Positions 35,333 to 43,733 of a DNA stretch of 64,000 bases are shown here, piece by piece. Under the pieces are notes generated by a model, which ran no database searches, had not been told where the DNA came from, and worked only from the letters and a program-made list of their open reading frames with translations. Origin of the DNA: Candidatus Hydrogenedentota bacterium (GTDB lineage Bacteria; Hydrogenedentota; Hydrogenedentia; Hydrogenedentales; SLHB01); contig JACRLJ010000009.1 in assembly GCA_016215105.1 (NCBI GenBank), positions 47,837 through 111,836 on the forward strand, read 5' to 3'. The position numbers and the translations under genes were made by a program. Every line of letters begins with the position of its first letter. Position 1 is the stretch's first letter.

Positions 35333-36487
35333 TTACTGGGGCTTCAAGGCTTCAAGTTCGCTGAAAACGCGGCAGGCTTCTCCAGTCACTGGGAACTTTG
35401 CCTGGTACTTGACGAACTCGACGTGGCCGTCCATGAAGAGCACGTTGGCGCCGGATTTGTGGCTGAACCAATTCTCGGGCTTTGTATTCGGATCGAATCG
35501 GCAGCGGTCCCACATGATGGGGATTCTGCTCTGTGCGCGGGCGGCGGCGTTGGGGTCTTTGGCGTCGGTGATGAACATGCGTTCAACGCCTTCGCGGAGA
35601 CGGAGGATCTTGTCACCGCCTCCTGTGCTGGTTCCGGGCGGGACGTCGAGGTCGATGTCGAAGGGGAGGCCTTTCGCGATACGATCTTTGTAGGCGGCGG
35701 CGAAGGCGCGCAGTTCGGAGTCGTTGGTGACGGCGTATCCCAAGTAGACGTAGCTGGCATCGATAATGAACAGTCTCGGATCGGGATTGAACTCGTCGGA
35801 CGCGCGCAGCGATTCGGGCCTTTCCAGTTTCTTTAGCCGTTCTTTCTCATCGGGTTGATCCGGGCATACGAATATGGTTGGGTCGGCGAGGTATTCCGGG
35901 TAGAGTTTAGATTCAATCGCAAACATGAGCCGCCCTGTTTCCACAGCAAGTTGCGGATACATGCCCATTTTCTCGCCTGCAAACATCCTGAACACGAGGC
36001 CGAATTGTTTGAGATTGTTTTGGCAAAAAGCTCGCTTGCGATTAGGATTTTCGCGCGCCCCCTGGAAACAGGACACAATAATCGGTACGGCCAAGAGCAC
36101 GAAGGGCGCCAGCCTGAACACGATTCCCGAATATGCCCGCAGACGCGCCCAGAACGTTTTGGACTCCCTTGCTCTACTTTCCGCCTCCGGCAGCGCAATA
36201 GCCAACGCGACAAACGCACACACGCAACCGACGCCAAAGTAAAACAAATCCGGCCCTATAGGGTGTTCGCGCGCAAGCACCCCCAGAATAGACACGAATA
36301 CGGAGAGGATGACAAAGAAGCATGCAAGACAGCCAAAGACCATACTGGCAATTCGCGGACCAGCGCCGTACTTGCTTAGGGATATGGACGGAGAACTTTC
36401 CAGCGCCGCAGGCGCGGAATCGGTCAACACCCCTTGGCAGTTTGGGCACATCGCGGGTCGCGCTTCGCCCGCCGGGGCGCGGAACAA
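35333..36487 (-). CDS. H-X9-DG (DUF1559-like) protein with non-standard start
   Basis: This encodes 384 residues from the TTG at 36487. Upstream in-frame codons still encode CPHCGAF, the first zinc knuckle, and CPNC follows, so the natural start should be near 36523 where the paralogues have MIRC. There GTC stands in the Met position and no ATG, GTG or TTG is in frame nearby. The protein then has three or four membrane spans (about 45-150), the prepilin-like AFCQNNLKQFGLVFRMFAG segment, and the H-X9-DG motif near the C-terminus (HKSGANVLFMDGH). It is 70 bp after the next upstream paralogue. It may be recently damaged or use a rare start. Confidence 0.75.
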   Translation of the reverse strand: MFRAPAGEARPAMCPNCQGVLTDSAPAALESSPSISLSKYGAGPRIASMVFGCLACFFVILSVFVSILGVLAREHPIGPDLFYFGVGCVCAFVALAIALPEAESRARESKTFWARLRAYSGIVFRLAPFVLLAVPIIVSCFQGARENPNRKRAFCQNNLKQFGLVFRMFAGEKMGMYPQLAVETGRLMFAIESKLYPEYLADPTIFVCPDQPDEKERLKKLERPESLRASDEFNPDPRLFIIDASYVYLGYAVTNDSELRAFAAAYKDRIAKGLPFDIDLDVPPGTSTGGGDKILRLREGVERMFITDAKDPNAAARAQSRIPIMWDRCRFDPNTKPENWFSHKSGANVLFMDGHVEFVKYQAKFPVTGEACRVFSELEALKPQ

Positions 36488-36557
36488 GAACGCGCCACAG
36501 TGCGGACAGGTGCGGTCTATGACGTTGTCCCCGCTACCTTTCGTAGTATCACCCCCT

Positions 36558-37730
36558 TTACTGTATTGCCTCCAGCTCGCTGAGCAATTGCACGGCTTCC
36601 GGTGTGAGTGGGAATCTGCCGGGGTATTTGATGAACTCGACGTGGCCGTCCATGAAGAGGACGTCGGCGCCGCCTGGAATATGATTGAATGTCATGCTGC
36701 TGCCGGGGTTGCCGCTGACGGTGTCCCACATGATGGGGATGGAGGATTGTGCGGAGGCCGAACCTCTGGGGTTGTTGATATCCGTGATGATGAAACGCTC
36801 GACGCCTTCGCGGAGGCGGAGAATCTTGTCGCCGCCGCCTGTCCCTGTTCCGGGGGGAACGTCGAGATCCTCGTCGAAGCGGAGTCCTTTTGCTAGACGA
36901 TCTTTGTAGACTTGGACGAAGGCTTTCAATTCCGCCTCATTGGTGACCACGTAGCCGAGATAGGTGTAGCTGCTTCGGTCGAACACGTCTTGCGGGCCGG
37001 CTTGACCGGCCTCGGCGGGCGGCTCCTCCGCGCTTTCGTCACTCGGGCAACTCAGTATCGAGTAGTCGGAGAAGAAGTCGGGGAACATCGGGTTGCTGCC
37101 GGGCGCGCTGTTGGCGAATATGAGACGCCCGGATTGTGGGTTCAGCTCTGGGAACAGGTTCTTGTTTTCACCCGCAAACATCTTGAAGACCAGTCCCATC
37201 TGTTTGAGGTTGTTCTGGCACGTGGCGCGTCCTGCCGCGTCGGGGTCGTGAGATAGGACATTGCTATCCGATAACACCGGCAGGAGTATCGGGGCGGCAA
37301 TGAGACACAGGAAGACCAGCGCGGCGATTGCCACGTTGACGTAGCTCAAAATCAGGCCGGTGGTGGCCATGCCCTGGCCTTTCAGTTCGCGCGGGGTCTT
37401 TCTTATTTCGGACAAGGCCATGTGACCTGTAATGATCCCGGGAATGGCGCAAAGCGGTCCGAAGCAGAGGAACGAGGTGATTCCGAGCGTCACACTCGCC
37501 ACGGCCAGTCCGCAGGTCTGCGATGGGCCGGCCGTTGCGGTCGCGCCGGTCATGCCGGGGGCAAACCGTGGAAGCGACGGCGGCTGGATAGGAATGGCTG
37601 GCGCGGCCATCGGGATCGCGGACGGAACGGTCAGGCTGTTGTTGCAGTGCGGGCACGCCGCGACTTGGTCCGCGTAGTCGTCGGTGAATTCGAGGATCTG
37701 CGCACAGTGTGGACATTCGCACCGGATCAT
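36558..37730 (-). CDS. Zinc-ribbon / DUF4190 / H-X9-DG protein
   Basis: This encodes 390 residues. A zinc ribbon (CECPHC, CPHCNN; about 4-30) and a Pro-rich linker lead to a DUF4190-type two-span region (about 75-150, CGLAVASVTLGI and HMALSEIRK). The H-X9-DG prepilin-like segment (CQNNLKQMGLVFKMFAGENKN) and the C-terminal motif (HIPGGADVLFMDGH) follow. It is the most upstream member of the cluster. The zinc ribbon and H-X9-DG ends are closely similar to the 332-residue paralogue, but the membrane segment differs, showing domain exchange among paralogues. Confidence 0.85.
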   Translation of the reverse strand: MIRCECPHCAQILEFTDDYADQVAACPHCNNSLTVPSAIPMAAPAIPIQPPSLPRFAPGMTGATATAGPSQTCGLAVASVTLGITSFLCFGPLCAIPGIITGHMALSEIRKTPRELKGQGMATTGLILSYVNVAIAALVFLCLIAAPILLPVLSDSNVLSHDPDAAGRATCQNNLKQMGLVFKMFAGENKNLFPELNPQSGRLIFANSAPGSNPMFPDFFSDYSILSCPSDESAEEPPAEAGQAGPQDVFDRSSYTYLGYVVTNEAELKAFVQVYKDRLAKGLRFDEDLDVPPGTGTGGGDKILRLREGVERFIITDINNPRGSASAQSSIPIMWDTVSGNPGSSMTFNHIPGGADVLFMDGHVEFIKYPGRFPLTPEAVQLLSELEAIQ

Positions 37731-37841
37731 GTGAGGCCCCTTTCTCCGTGTAGGCCGTGGGTGACGTGTGGCGGCTTGTGGCTTTGAGATTACTATAGCG
37801 CAGGCGATGGAGCGGGGTCTAGGGTTTGGGGTCTGGGGTCT

Positions 37842-37949
37842 GGTCGGACGGGTCGGACGGGTCGGACGGGTCGGACGGGTCGGACGGGTTGGACGGGTTG
37901 GACGGGTTGGGCGGGTTGGACGGGTCGGACGGGTCGGACGGGTCGGGTG
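37842..37949. repeat. 9-bp minisatellite, about 12 copies
   Basis: About twelve near-perfect copies of a 9-bp unit (GGTCGGACG; phase-shifted TCGGACGGG) fill this stretch between the H-X9-DG cluster and the small zinc-ribbon ORF. It is the longest of three arrays of this unit. Both strands read as low-complexity peptides, so no coding is supported. Confidence 0.9.
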
Positions 37950-37971
37950 GCTCGCGTGGAGGTAGCGGGCT

Positions 37972-38226
37972 TTAGTTGCGCTGGTGGTCGAGGGAGTGTG
38001 TGTGGGGTCTATCGGCTTCGCTGGCTATGGCGATGGGGGCGTCGAGTTCTATGCCGCAGTGGAGGCAGTAGCGCGGGGGATAGGCGCGTTCCTGGAGGCT
38101 TTCGCAGTTCCGGCAAAGGACGCGGTATTGCGGTGTGGCGGTTGTGGTTCCATCCTGCAGGCACCATACCGGGTGGGTTCCATTGACGATCATGTCCGGG
38201 GCGGCGGTCGAGGTGAGTGCGAGCAT
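37972..38226 (-). CDS. Small zinc-ribbon protein, uncertain
   Basis: This gives 84 residues from the ATG at 38226, with AAGGAT about 8 bp upstream. The first 32 residues are unremarkable. A treble-clef-like zinc ribbon follows with paired CRNC and CLHC knuckles about 15 residues apart (RYCLHCGIELDA). The C-terminus is short and His-rich. It resembles zinc-ribbon domains found in other proteins of this window but shares no obvious gene context. It could be a spurious frame: composition is otherwise ordinary and the flanks are repeats. Confidence 0.4.
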   Translation of the reverse strand: MLALTSTAAPDMIVNGTHPVWCLQDGTTTATPQYRVLCRNCESLQERAYPPRYCLHCGIELDAPIAIASEADRPHTHSLDHQRN

Positions 38227-38340
38227 GGTTGGCATCCTTGCGCTGTTGGGCGCCTTCCGTGGCGTCCATTCCTGTTCTGGCCTATTCTTCGGCAGGACGG
38301 AGATGGAACTTGAGTTGGACTTGGACGGTTCGGCACAGGG

Positions 38341-38362
38341 GGACCGTTCGGCGAACCGTCCC
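38341..38362. repeat. Small palindrome sharing the CCGTCCCTACCC core
   Basis: GGACCGTTCG and CGAACCGTCC form a 10-bp near-palindrome. The flanking AACCGTCCCTACCC also occurs in the 24-bp array at 50877-50992. Apart from this, the ORF at 37972-38226, the minisatellite and relic copy B, the stretch 37731-38627 shows no gene. Confidence 0.4.
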
Positions 38363-38497
38363 TACCCTGGGCGGCCCGGCGACACGTTCCCAGCCCTGGT
38401 GATCCGTAAACGGTTCCTGGCAACCAGTTGAACCGGCTTGGGCGGTGCGGTAGTGTAACCACAAGGGCGGCGCGCCGGTCTCAGGAAGTCCTTAGCT

Positions 38498-38575
38498 TCT
38501 TTGCCCGCAACTTCCACGTTGTTCGCGTAGATGTTGCGGACAAAGAAGTCATACCAATGACTCTGTCGTTGCGGC
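38498..38575 (-). repeat. Dispersed coding-like relic, copy B (YDF...NIYAN)
   Basis: This aligns without gaps to 17720-17797. On the minus strand it reads WYDFFVRNIYANNVEV then AGKEAKDF. It is surrounded by a short open frame without a ribosome-binding site. The parent gene is unknown. Confidence 0.5.
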
Positions 38576-38627
38576 CGGGCCGCCTTAGACGTTCTATTCA
38601 ACACACCATGTTGGGGAGGTATTGGGT

Positions 38628-40256
38628 ATGGCCATGCGTTTGCGTCTGCTGCTATTCGCGGTCGTGTTCGGTTTGCTTCTTGGGCCGTTGGCGTCGTCCG
38701 AGACGGTCATGGTCCCGATGAAGGACGGCGTCAAGTTGGCCACGGACGTCACGTTGCCGGCCAGCGGCGGTCCGGCGTTTCCGGTAGTGCTGGTGCGCAC
38801 CGTGTATAACAAAGCGCAGGGGGCGGGGGTAGCGCCCATCTTTAACGCGGCCGGGATGGCGCTCGTGATTCAGGACACGCGCGGCCGGTTCGCAAGCGAA
38901 GGCAAGGACATGATCTTCGCCGATGATGGCTGGGGCGAACACCAGGACGGCGCCGACACGGTTGCGTGGGTGAAGCAGCAGCCGTGGTGCAACGGCAAGA
39001 TCGGTACGTGGGGCATGTCGGCATTGGGCATCACACAGATTCAGATGGCGCCTGCCACGAAAGACGTTGCCGCGCAAGCCATCATCGTGGCGTCGTCGAA
39101 GTTCTACGGCCAGACCGCGTACCAGGGCGGTGTGTTCATGAAGTCGCTGGCGGAAACCTGGATTCACGGTCAGAAGAGCGATTGGGTGATTGACATCTGG
39201 AAGAGTCATCCGGCGTATGACGCCTACTGGAAAGGATTCAACGCGGAAGAACAGGCGCCGAAGATCACCGCGCCCGCGATTCACATCGGGGGATGGTTCG
39301 ACATCTTCCAGCAGGGCACGATCAACAACTTCGTAACGCGGCAGCATCAGAGCGGCCAAGGCGCCAAGGGGAATCAGAAACTCGTCATCGGGCCATGGCC
39401 GCACGGGCCGAGCAAGAGACTCGGTGATCTCGACCTGAAGGACAACTTTAACAAGTTTGACATGAACATGGCGTCAGTGCGGTTTCTACAGTACTGGCTC
39501 AAGGGTGAAGATAACGGCATCATGAAAGAACCTGCGGTGAATTACTACACGCTGGGCGATGTGGTCACCGAGGGCGCTCCCGGCAACGAATGGCGCACCG
39601 CCGACGATTGGCCGCCGTTCCCCACGAAGGCAACATCGTACTACCTGGTCGAAGGCGGCAAACTTGGCAACAAGCCCGCGGACACGAAAGGCAGCGCGAC
39701 GTACTCGTACGATCCCAAGGACCCGTGTCCGACCAAGGGCGGCCAGAACTTGACCATTCCCGCCGGGACGTTTGACCAGCGCGAGGTCAGCGGCCGTCCC
39801 GACGTGCTTCGCTTCGCCACAGAGCCACTCGCCGCGCCGGTCGAGATCACCGGGCACGTGGATGTGACGCTGTACGTTTCGACGGACGCTCCGGACACCG
39901 ACTTCACCGCGAAGCTGGTGGACATTTATCCGGACGGCAAGGAGATTCTTATGCTGGACAACGTGCGCCGTCTGAAGTTCCACAAGGGATTTGACAAACC
40001 CGAGCCGGTAAAGCCGGGCGAGATCACCAAGCTCGACATAGACCTGTGGTCGATCAGTTTGATAGTGAACAAGGGTCACCGCATCGGCGTGCAGGTATCG
40101 AGCAGCAACTACCCGCGTTTCGAGAAGAATCCGAACACCGGTGACGATTTTCCGAAGGACGACAAGCTGCGCGTCGCGAAGAACACGGTGTATATGGACA
40201 AAGAACACCCGAGCGCGATCATTCTGCCGGTGCGCGCCGAGGCGGCAGGCAAGTAG
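38628..40256 (+). CDS. Secreted CocE/NonD-family (X-Pro dipeptidyl-peptidase S15) hydrolase
   Basis: This encodes 542 residues. I chose the ATG at 38628, 7 bp after GGGGAGGT; a TTG at 38622 and an ATG at 38634 are alternatives. A signal peptide (about 1-22) is followed by the S15 alpha/beta-hydrolase domain. The opening MVPMKDGVKLATDV matches the family, as does the GRGGRFASEGK-like early motif. The nucleophile is probably Ser131 in GMSALG, where many members have GxSYxG. WPHGPSK is in the acid/His region, and a C-terminal jelly-roll domain (about 350-540) is present. Family members cleave esters, amides or acyl-peptides. The substrate is unknown. Confidence 0.92.
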   Translation: MAMRLRLLLFAVVFGLLLGPLASSETVMVPMKDGVKLATDVTLPASGGPAFPVVLVRTVYNKAQGAGVAPIFNAAGMALVIQDTRGRFASEGKDMIFADDGWGEHQDGADTVAWVKQQPWCNGKIGTWGMSALGITQIQMAPATKDVAAQAIIVASSKFYGQTAYQGGVFMKSLAETWIHGQKSDWVIDIWKSHPAYDAYWKGFNAEEQAPKITAPAIHIGGWFDIFQQGTINNFVTRQHQSGQGAKGNQKLVIGPWPHGPSKRLGDLDLKDNFNKFDMNMASVRFLQYWLKGEDNGIMKEPAVNYYTLGDVVTEGAPGNEWRTADDWPPFPTKATSYYLVEGGKLGNKPADTKGSATYSYDPKDPCPTKGGQNLTIPAGTFDQREVSGRPDVLRFATEPLAAPVEITGHVDVTLYVSTDAPDTDFTAKLVDIYPDGKEILMLDNVRRLKFHKGFDKPEPVKPGEITKLDIDLWSISLIVNKGHRIGVQVSSSNYPRFEKNPNTGDDFPKDDKLRVAKNTVYMDKEHPSAIILPVRAEAAGK

Positions 40257-40462
40257 CGTGGCATGGCGGCAACCAAGGCCGCTTGGCCGCGAAAGAACGC
40301 AGAGAACGCAAGGGAATTACGAATTACGAATGCAGACGGACGCAGACGTATCTAGAAAACGAAATTTTGACTAGACGACTTGCGGTCATCAGGGCACGGA
40401 CTTCTGCAAAGTGAAGCAAGACGTTGATAGTTAGTAGTGCAAAGGAGACAGCGAGCGGCTTC

Positions 40463-41635
40463 ATGACGCGATCATTCACGGTACGCGGTGTCATTCTCGG
40501 ACATGAACATCCGTCGGATATTCATGTCGAGGACGGCCGTATCGTTTCGATTGGCCCGGTTGGGATAGCGAAGGCCGATTTCGGGTCGCGCGCCTCGATC
40601 ATCGGGCCGACCCTGTTCGATATCCAGGTCAACGGTATGGCCGGGATCAATTTGCAGGGGCGCGCTGTCGTTCCCGAAGACATCGGGAGGATTAGCGGCC
40701 ATCTGGCGCACGGGGGCGTGTCGCACTGGGTACCCACGCTCATTACAGGCTCGCAAGAAGACTTGGAGCACGGGTGCCGCGTGATTGCCGTGGCCATGCA
40801 CGATCCGAAGGTGGCTCGCGCTGTGCCCGGGGTCCATCTCGAAGGGCCGTACATTTCGGCTATGGACGGTCCGCGCGGCGCCCATCCGCGGAAACACGTG
40901 CGCCTGCCCAGTGTGCGCGAATTCGATCGCTTGCTGAAAGCGGCGGACGGAAGAATCGCGTACGTGACGGTCGCGCCGGAGTTGGACGGCGCTATTCCAT
41001 TCATCAAGGCGGTGGTCAAGCGCGGCGTGGTGGTTTCCCTGGGACATCACAACGGTGTGGCCGACGATGTGGCGCGCGCGGTGGACGCGGGCGCGCGGAT
41101 GTGTACGCACTTGGGTAATGGTCTTGCGACGCAACTGAAACGCCATGAGAATCCGCTTTGGCCGCAACTGGCGGAGGATAGGCTGGTGGCATCGCTTATT
41201 GCGGATTTGGCGCACCTGCCCGCGCCCGTACTGAAGACGTTCGTACGCGCGAAAGGCTGCGAGCGCGTCGTGCTAACGTCGGATTGCGTACACATCACCG
41301 GAATGAAGCCGGGGCGTTATACGTTGAGCGGGCATGACGTGGAACTGACGCGCAACGGCCGCATCCTTCTGTCGGGTACGGAACTGCTTGCGGGAAGCGC
41401 GTTGATGCTGCTTCAGGGCGTCGTGAACGCCGCGCAGGTGACGGATATGACTCTCGAACAGGCCTATGCTTGCGCCACTACGATTCCAGCCGCGTTGCTT
41501 GGTCTCGATGCGGAGTTCGGGCCGCCCGAGGTGGGGGAGAAGGCGGAATTCGTCGTGTTTGATATTGACAAGACGAAGGCGCAGTGGAAGGCGAACGTGC
41601 GCGGGGTGTTTGTGGATGGGGTGGCGCACGTCTAG
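40463..41635 (+). CDS. nagA: N-acetylglucosamine-6-phosphate deacetylase
   Basis: This encodes 390 residues. The ATG at 40463 starts MTRSFTVRGVIL; AAGGAG lies about 15 bp upstream, a little far. NagA removes the acetyl group from GlcNAc-6-phosphate in amino-sugar catabolism and cell-wall recycling. Motifs fit the E. coli-type metal site: DIQVNG in place of HxH, metal-binding Glu in HLEGPYIS, His in SLGH and THLGNG, and catalytic Asp in LTSDCVH. The C-terminal beta strand ends GEKAEFVVFD. It precedes an oxidoreductase gene in the same direction, and no nagB is seen. About 200 bp upstream (40257-40462) shows no gene. Confidence 0.93.
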   Translation: MTRSFTVRGVILGHEHPSDIHVEDGRIVSIGPVGIAKADFGSRASIIGPTLFDIQVNGMAGINLQGRAVVPEDIGRISGHLAHGGVSHWVPTLITGSQEDLEHGCRVIAVAMHDPKVARAVPGVHLEGPYISAMDGPRGAHPRKHVRLPSVREFDRLLKAADGRIAYVTVAPELDGAIPFIKAVVKRGVVVSLGHHNGVADDVARAVDAGARMCTHLGNGLATQLKRHENPLWPQLAEDRLVASLIADLAHLPAPVLKTFVRAKGCERVVLTSDCVHITGMKPGRYTLSGHDVELTRNGRILLSGTELLAGSALMLLQGVVNAAQVTDMTLEQAYACATTIPAALLGLDAEFGPPEVGEKAEFVVFDIDKTKAQWKANVRGVFVDGVAHV

Positions 41636-41639
41636 AAGA

Positions 41640-41684
41640 TCGGACGGATCGGACTGATCAGACCGACCAGACAGGACTGACGAG
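41640..41684. repeat. 9-bp minisatellite, five diverged copies
   Basis: Five units matching TCNGACNNG, partly decayed, fill most of the 63-bp gap between nagA and the oxidoreductase gene. The ribosome-binding site GGGAG lies just beyond. Same family as 31191-31235 and 37842-37949. Confidence 0.7.
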
Positions 41685-41698
41685 ACAGGGAGTGTTCG

Positions 41699-42973
41699 GT
41701 GAGCGAACGACAACTGAAGATCACCATCAACGGCACCGGTTTTGCCGGAGATTATACCGCGCGGGTCTACGGCATGATTCCGCACAAGAACGGCGTGAGC
41801 ATCTCGCTTGCGGGCGTCACGTCGGGCGGGCTGGGCAATGCGCAACGTTTCGCCGCAAAGCACGCAATTCCGCAGGCGTTCGCGACGCATGCGGAGATGC
41901 TGGACGCGATTCACCCGGACATCGACAACATCGCCTGCGCGAACTACGCGCACGGTCAGTACACCGTCGAGGCGGCGGAAGCGGGGGTAGGGGTGATTGT
42001 GTTGGAAAAACCGCCGGTGATTTGGCCGGGATACGCCGCCGGACGAGAAGCCAACGCCGAAACGCGCAAACGCGAAACGATGGAGTACCTGGCTGCTGTG
42101 CTGGACGCGGTGCGGGCGAAGGGCGCGAAACTGCTGTATGCGGAAGACTTCGTTTACTTCGATGGCGTACGCGGTTTGACGCAGCTCTTGGCCGAAGCGA
42201 TGAAGACCGGCAAGGGGAAGGTGCTGTACCAGCGCGGCGTCTGCGCGCACCAGGGGTCCCATGCGCCGGCGTACGACACGCCGTCGAAGTCGGGCGGCGG
42301 CTCGTTGTTCAACAAGGCGTGTCATCCGCTCGGACCGATTCTGTACCTGAAGCAGGTCGAAGGCATCTTGCGCGATGGGAAGCCTATCCGGCCGGCAAGA
42401 GTGTCCGCGGTCGCGCTTCAAATACTCAAGCATCAATCCGCGGCCAGCGGCGAGCATTTCCGCGTAATGCAGAACGTGGACGACTTTGGCCGCATCACGG
42501 TCGTGTTCGACGATCATACCGTGGCCGAGGTGCTCGGTTACGACCTGAGCATCAGCGGGATTCGGAACGAGCTGTCCATCATGACCGATTTTGCGCAGTA
42601 CGACATCCGCGTGAACCCGAGCAACGAGAACGAGCTATTCCTGCCGAACGCGTCCGCGGCGGGCAACATAGTGTTTCGCGAAAAGTTGCCCACGCCACAA
42701 GGCACGTCATTTCCGCGCCCGAATCAATTTCACTCGCACGGGTACGTGAACGAAATGAACGACGCAGTGGATTGCGCGCTCGAGGCGGACCGCTATCCGC
42801 AATCCGGCGCGATGATGGCGTGGGACACGATGGCGGTGTTGATGGCGGGCTACGAATCGAGCGAGAAGGACGCGGCGTTTGTGGATGTCACGGAGTACAC
42901 GCGTGGCCGGGGTTTCACCGAACGCGAGCTGCCCTGTCCCGCGAAGTTTGGCGACGTGTTCCAGCGCACATAA
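41699..42973 (+). CDS. Gfo/Idh/MocA-family oxidoreductase
   Basis: This encodes 424 residues from the GTG at 41699, 7 bp after GGGAG. The N-terminal Rossmann fold carries GTGFAGDYTARVYG and the family's EKPPVI motif (Lys of EKP near 104). The C-terminal alpha/beta domain contains NKACHPLGP, with the His that usually helps catalysis. These NAD(P)-dependent enzymes oxidise or reduce sugars and sugar derivatives; the substrate is not predictable. Following nagA suggests a role in amino-sugar or sialic-acid-like sugar metabolism. A convergent gene begins 9 bp after its stop. Confidence 0.9.
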   Translation: MSERQLKITINGTGFAGDYTARVYGMIPHKNGVSISLAGVTSGGLGNAQRFAAKHAIPQAFATHAEMLDAIHPDIDNIACANYAHGQYTVEAAEAGVGVIVLEKPPVIWPGYAAGREANAETRKRETMEYLAAVLDAVRAKGAKLLYAEDFVYFDGVRGLTQLLAEAMKTGKGKVLYQRGVCAHQGSHAPAYDTPSKSGGGSLFNKACHPLGPILYLKQVEGILRDGKPIRPARVSAVALQILKHQSAASGEHFRVMQNVDDFGRITVVFDDHTVAEVLGYDLSISGIRNELSIMTDFAQYDIRVNPSNENELFLPNASAAGNIVFREKLPTPQGTSFPRPNQFHSHGYVNEMNDAVDCALEADRYPQSGAMMAWDTMAVLMAGYESSEKDAAFVDVTEYTRGRGFTERELPCPAKFGDVFQRT

Positions 42974-42982
42974 GGCTCAGGC

Positions 42983-43603
42983 CTACTTGCCGGGTTTACG
43001 CCAAATCGCGGTGTCTTTGACTCCATTGGACGTCCGGATCAACTTCCATGACGAGAGTTTTTCCGCCAGATTTGCCCACAGCGGCGTGCAGGGGTCTCCA
43101 TCCGGCGGTATCGATTCCGGCGCCCGCGAGTTCGAGGGAAGGTAACGCTGAACGTCGTCCACGACGCAGAGGCCCCCCGGGCGAATCTTTCCCATCACCG
43201 CCGCCACGCATTCGCCGCGCGCCGCGTCCACCCCGTCCACCAGCGCGAAGTCGAGGGACTCGTCGTCGGTGGCATTAACCGCGCCGGCATAATCCGGGGA
43301 ATCCGCGGCAATATGGAGCAGATTCACATTGATTTGTCCCCGGGCGCCGAGCCATCCCTGAACGCGATCGCGCCAAACGGGATCGCTCTCGACGCTGGTC
43401 AACGATTTGACGCGCTGGGCAAGCCAGACGGTGCTGCGTCCGGCGCCCCATTCAAAGCCTGCGTGGCTTGGCAGGAGCCACACATCGAGAAACTCGTTTG
43501 CGTCAGATGTAAGCCATGGCGCGCTGGGATGGGCGCGCTCGTAGAGGACGGTGCGCGCCTTATCGCACGCGTACCGAATCGACCAATGTTTGAAAGATCG
43601 CAT
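42983..43603 (-). CDS. Class I SAM-dependent methyltransferase
   Basis: This encodes 206 residues. Motif I is FEWGAGRSTVWLA (about 51-63), followed by SVESDPVWRDRV (motif II acid), DFALVDGVDA and GGLCVVDDVQRY, the sequence of a Rossmann-like methyltransferase of the small-molecule/FkbM-like kind. No recognition domain is present, so the substrate is unknown. The first 30 residues (SIRYACDKARTVLYERAHP) lie outside the fold and may be an interaction segment. It is convergent with the oxidoreductase gene. Confidence 0.85.
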   Translation of the reverse strand: MRSFKHWSIRYACDKARTVLYERAHPSAPWLTSDANEFLDVWLLPSHAGFEWGAGRSTVWLAQRVKSLTSVESDPVWRDRVQGWLGARGQINVNLLHIAADSPDYAGAVNATDDESLDFALVDGVDAARGECVAAVMGKIRPGGLCVVDDVQRYLPSNSRAPESIPPDGDPCTPLWANLAEKLSSWKLIRTSNGVKDTAIWRKPGK

Positions 43604-43733
43604 GCAGACTCACCATTGGTTATTGACGGACTCAGGTTTCTCCTGCGACTCAGCCAGCAACGTCAATTCGATCCGCGTACGCGCCGCCGGAAAGAAGTCT
43701 TGGCATTGACTACGCGATTGCGGCTGAGCCGCT

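Noticed and set aside
37842..37949. Possible CRISPR array
   Set aside because: The unit is 9 bp and the copies are directly adjacent with no spacers; no cas genes are present in the window.
41584..43020. A 478-codon plus-strand frame overlapping the oxidoreductase gene in another frame
   Set aside because: The annotated frame has the Rossmann and EKP motifs. This one is Arg-rich without any motif.
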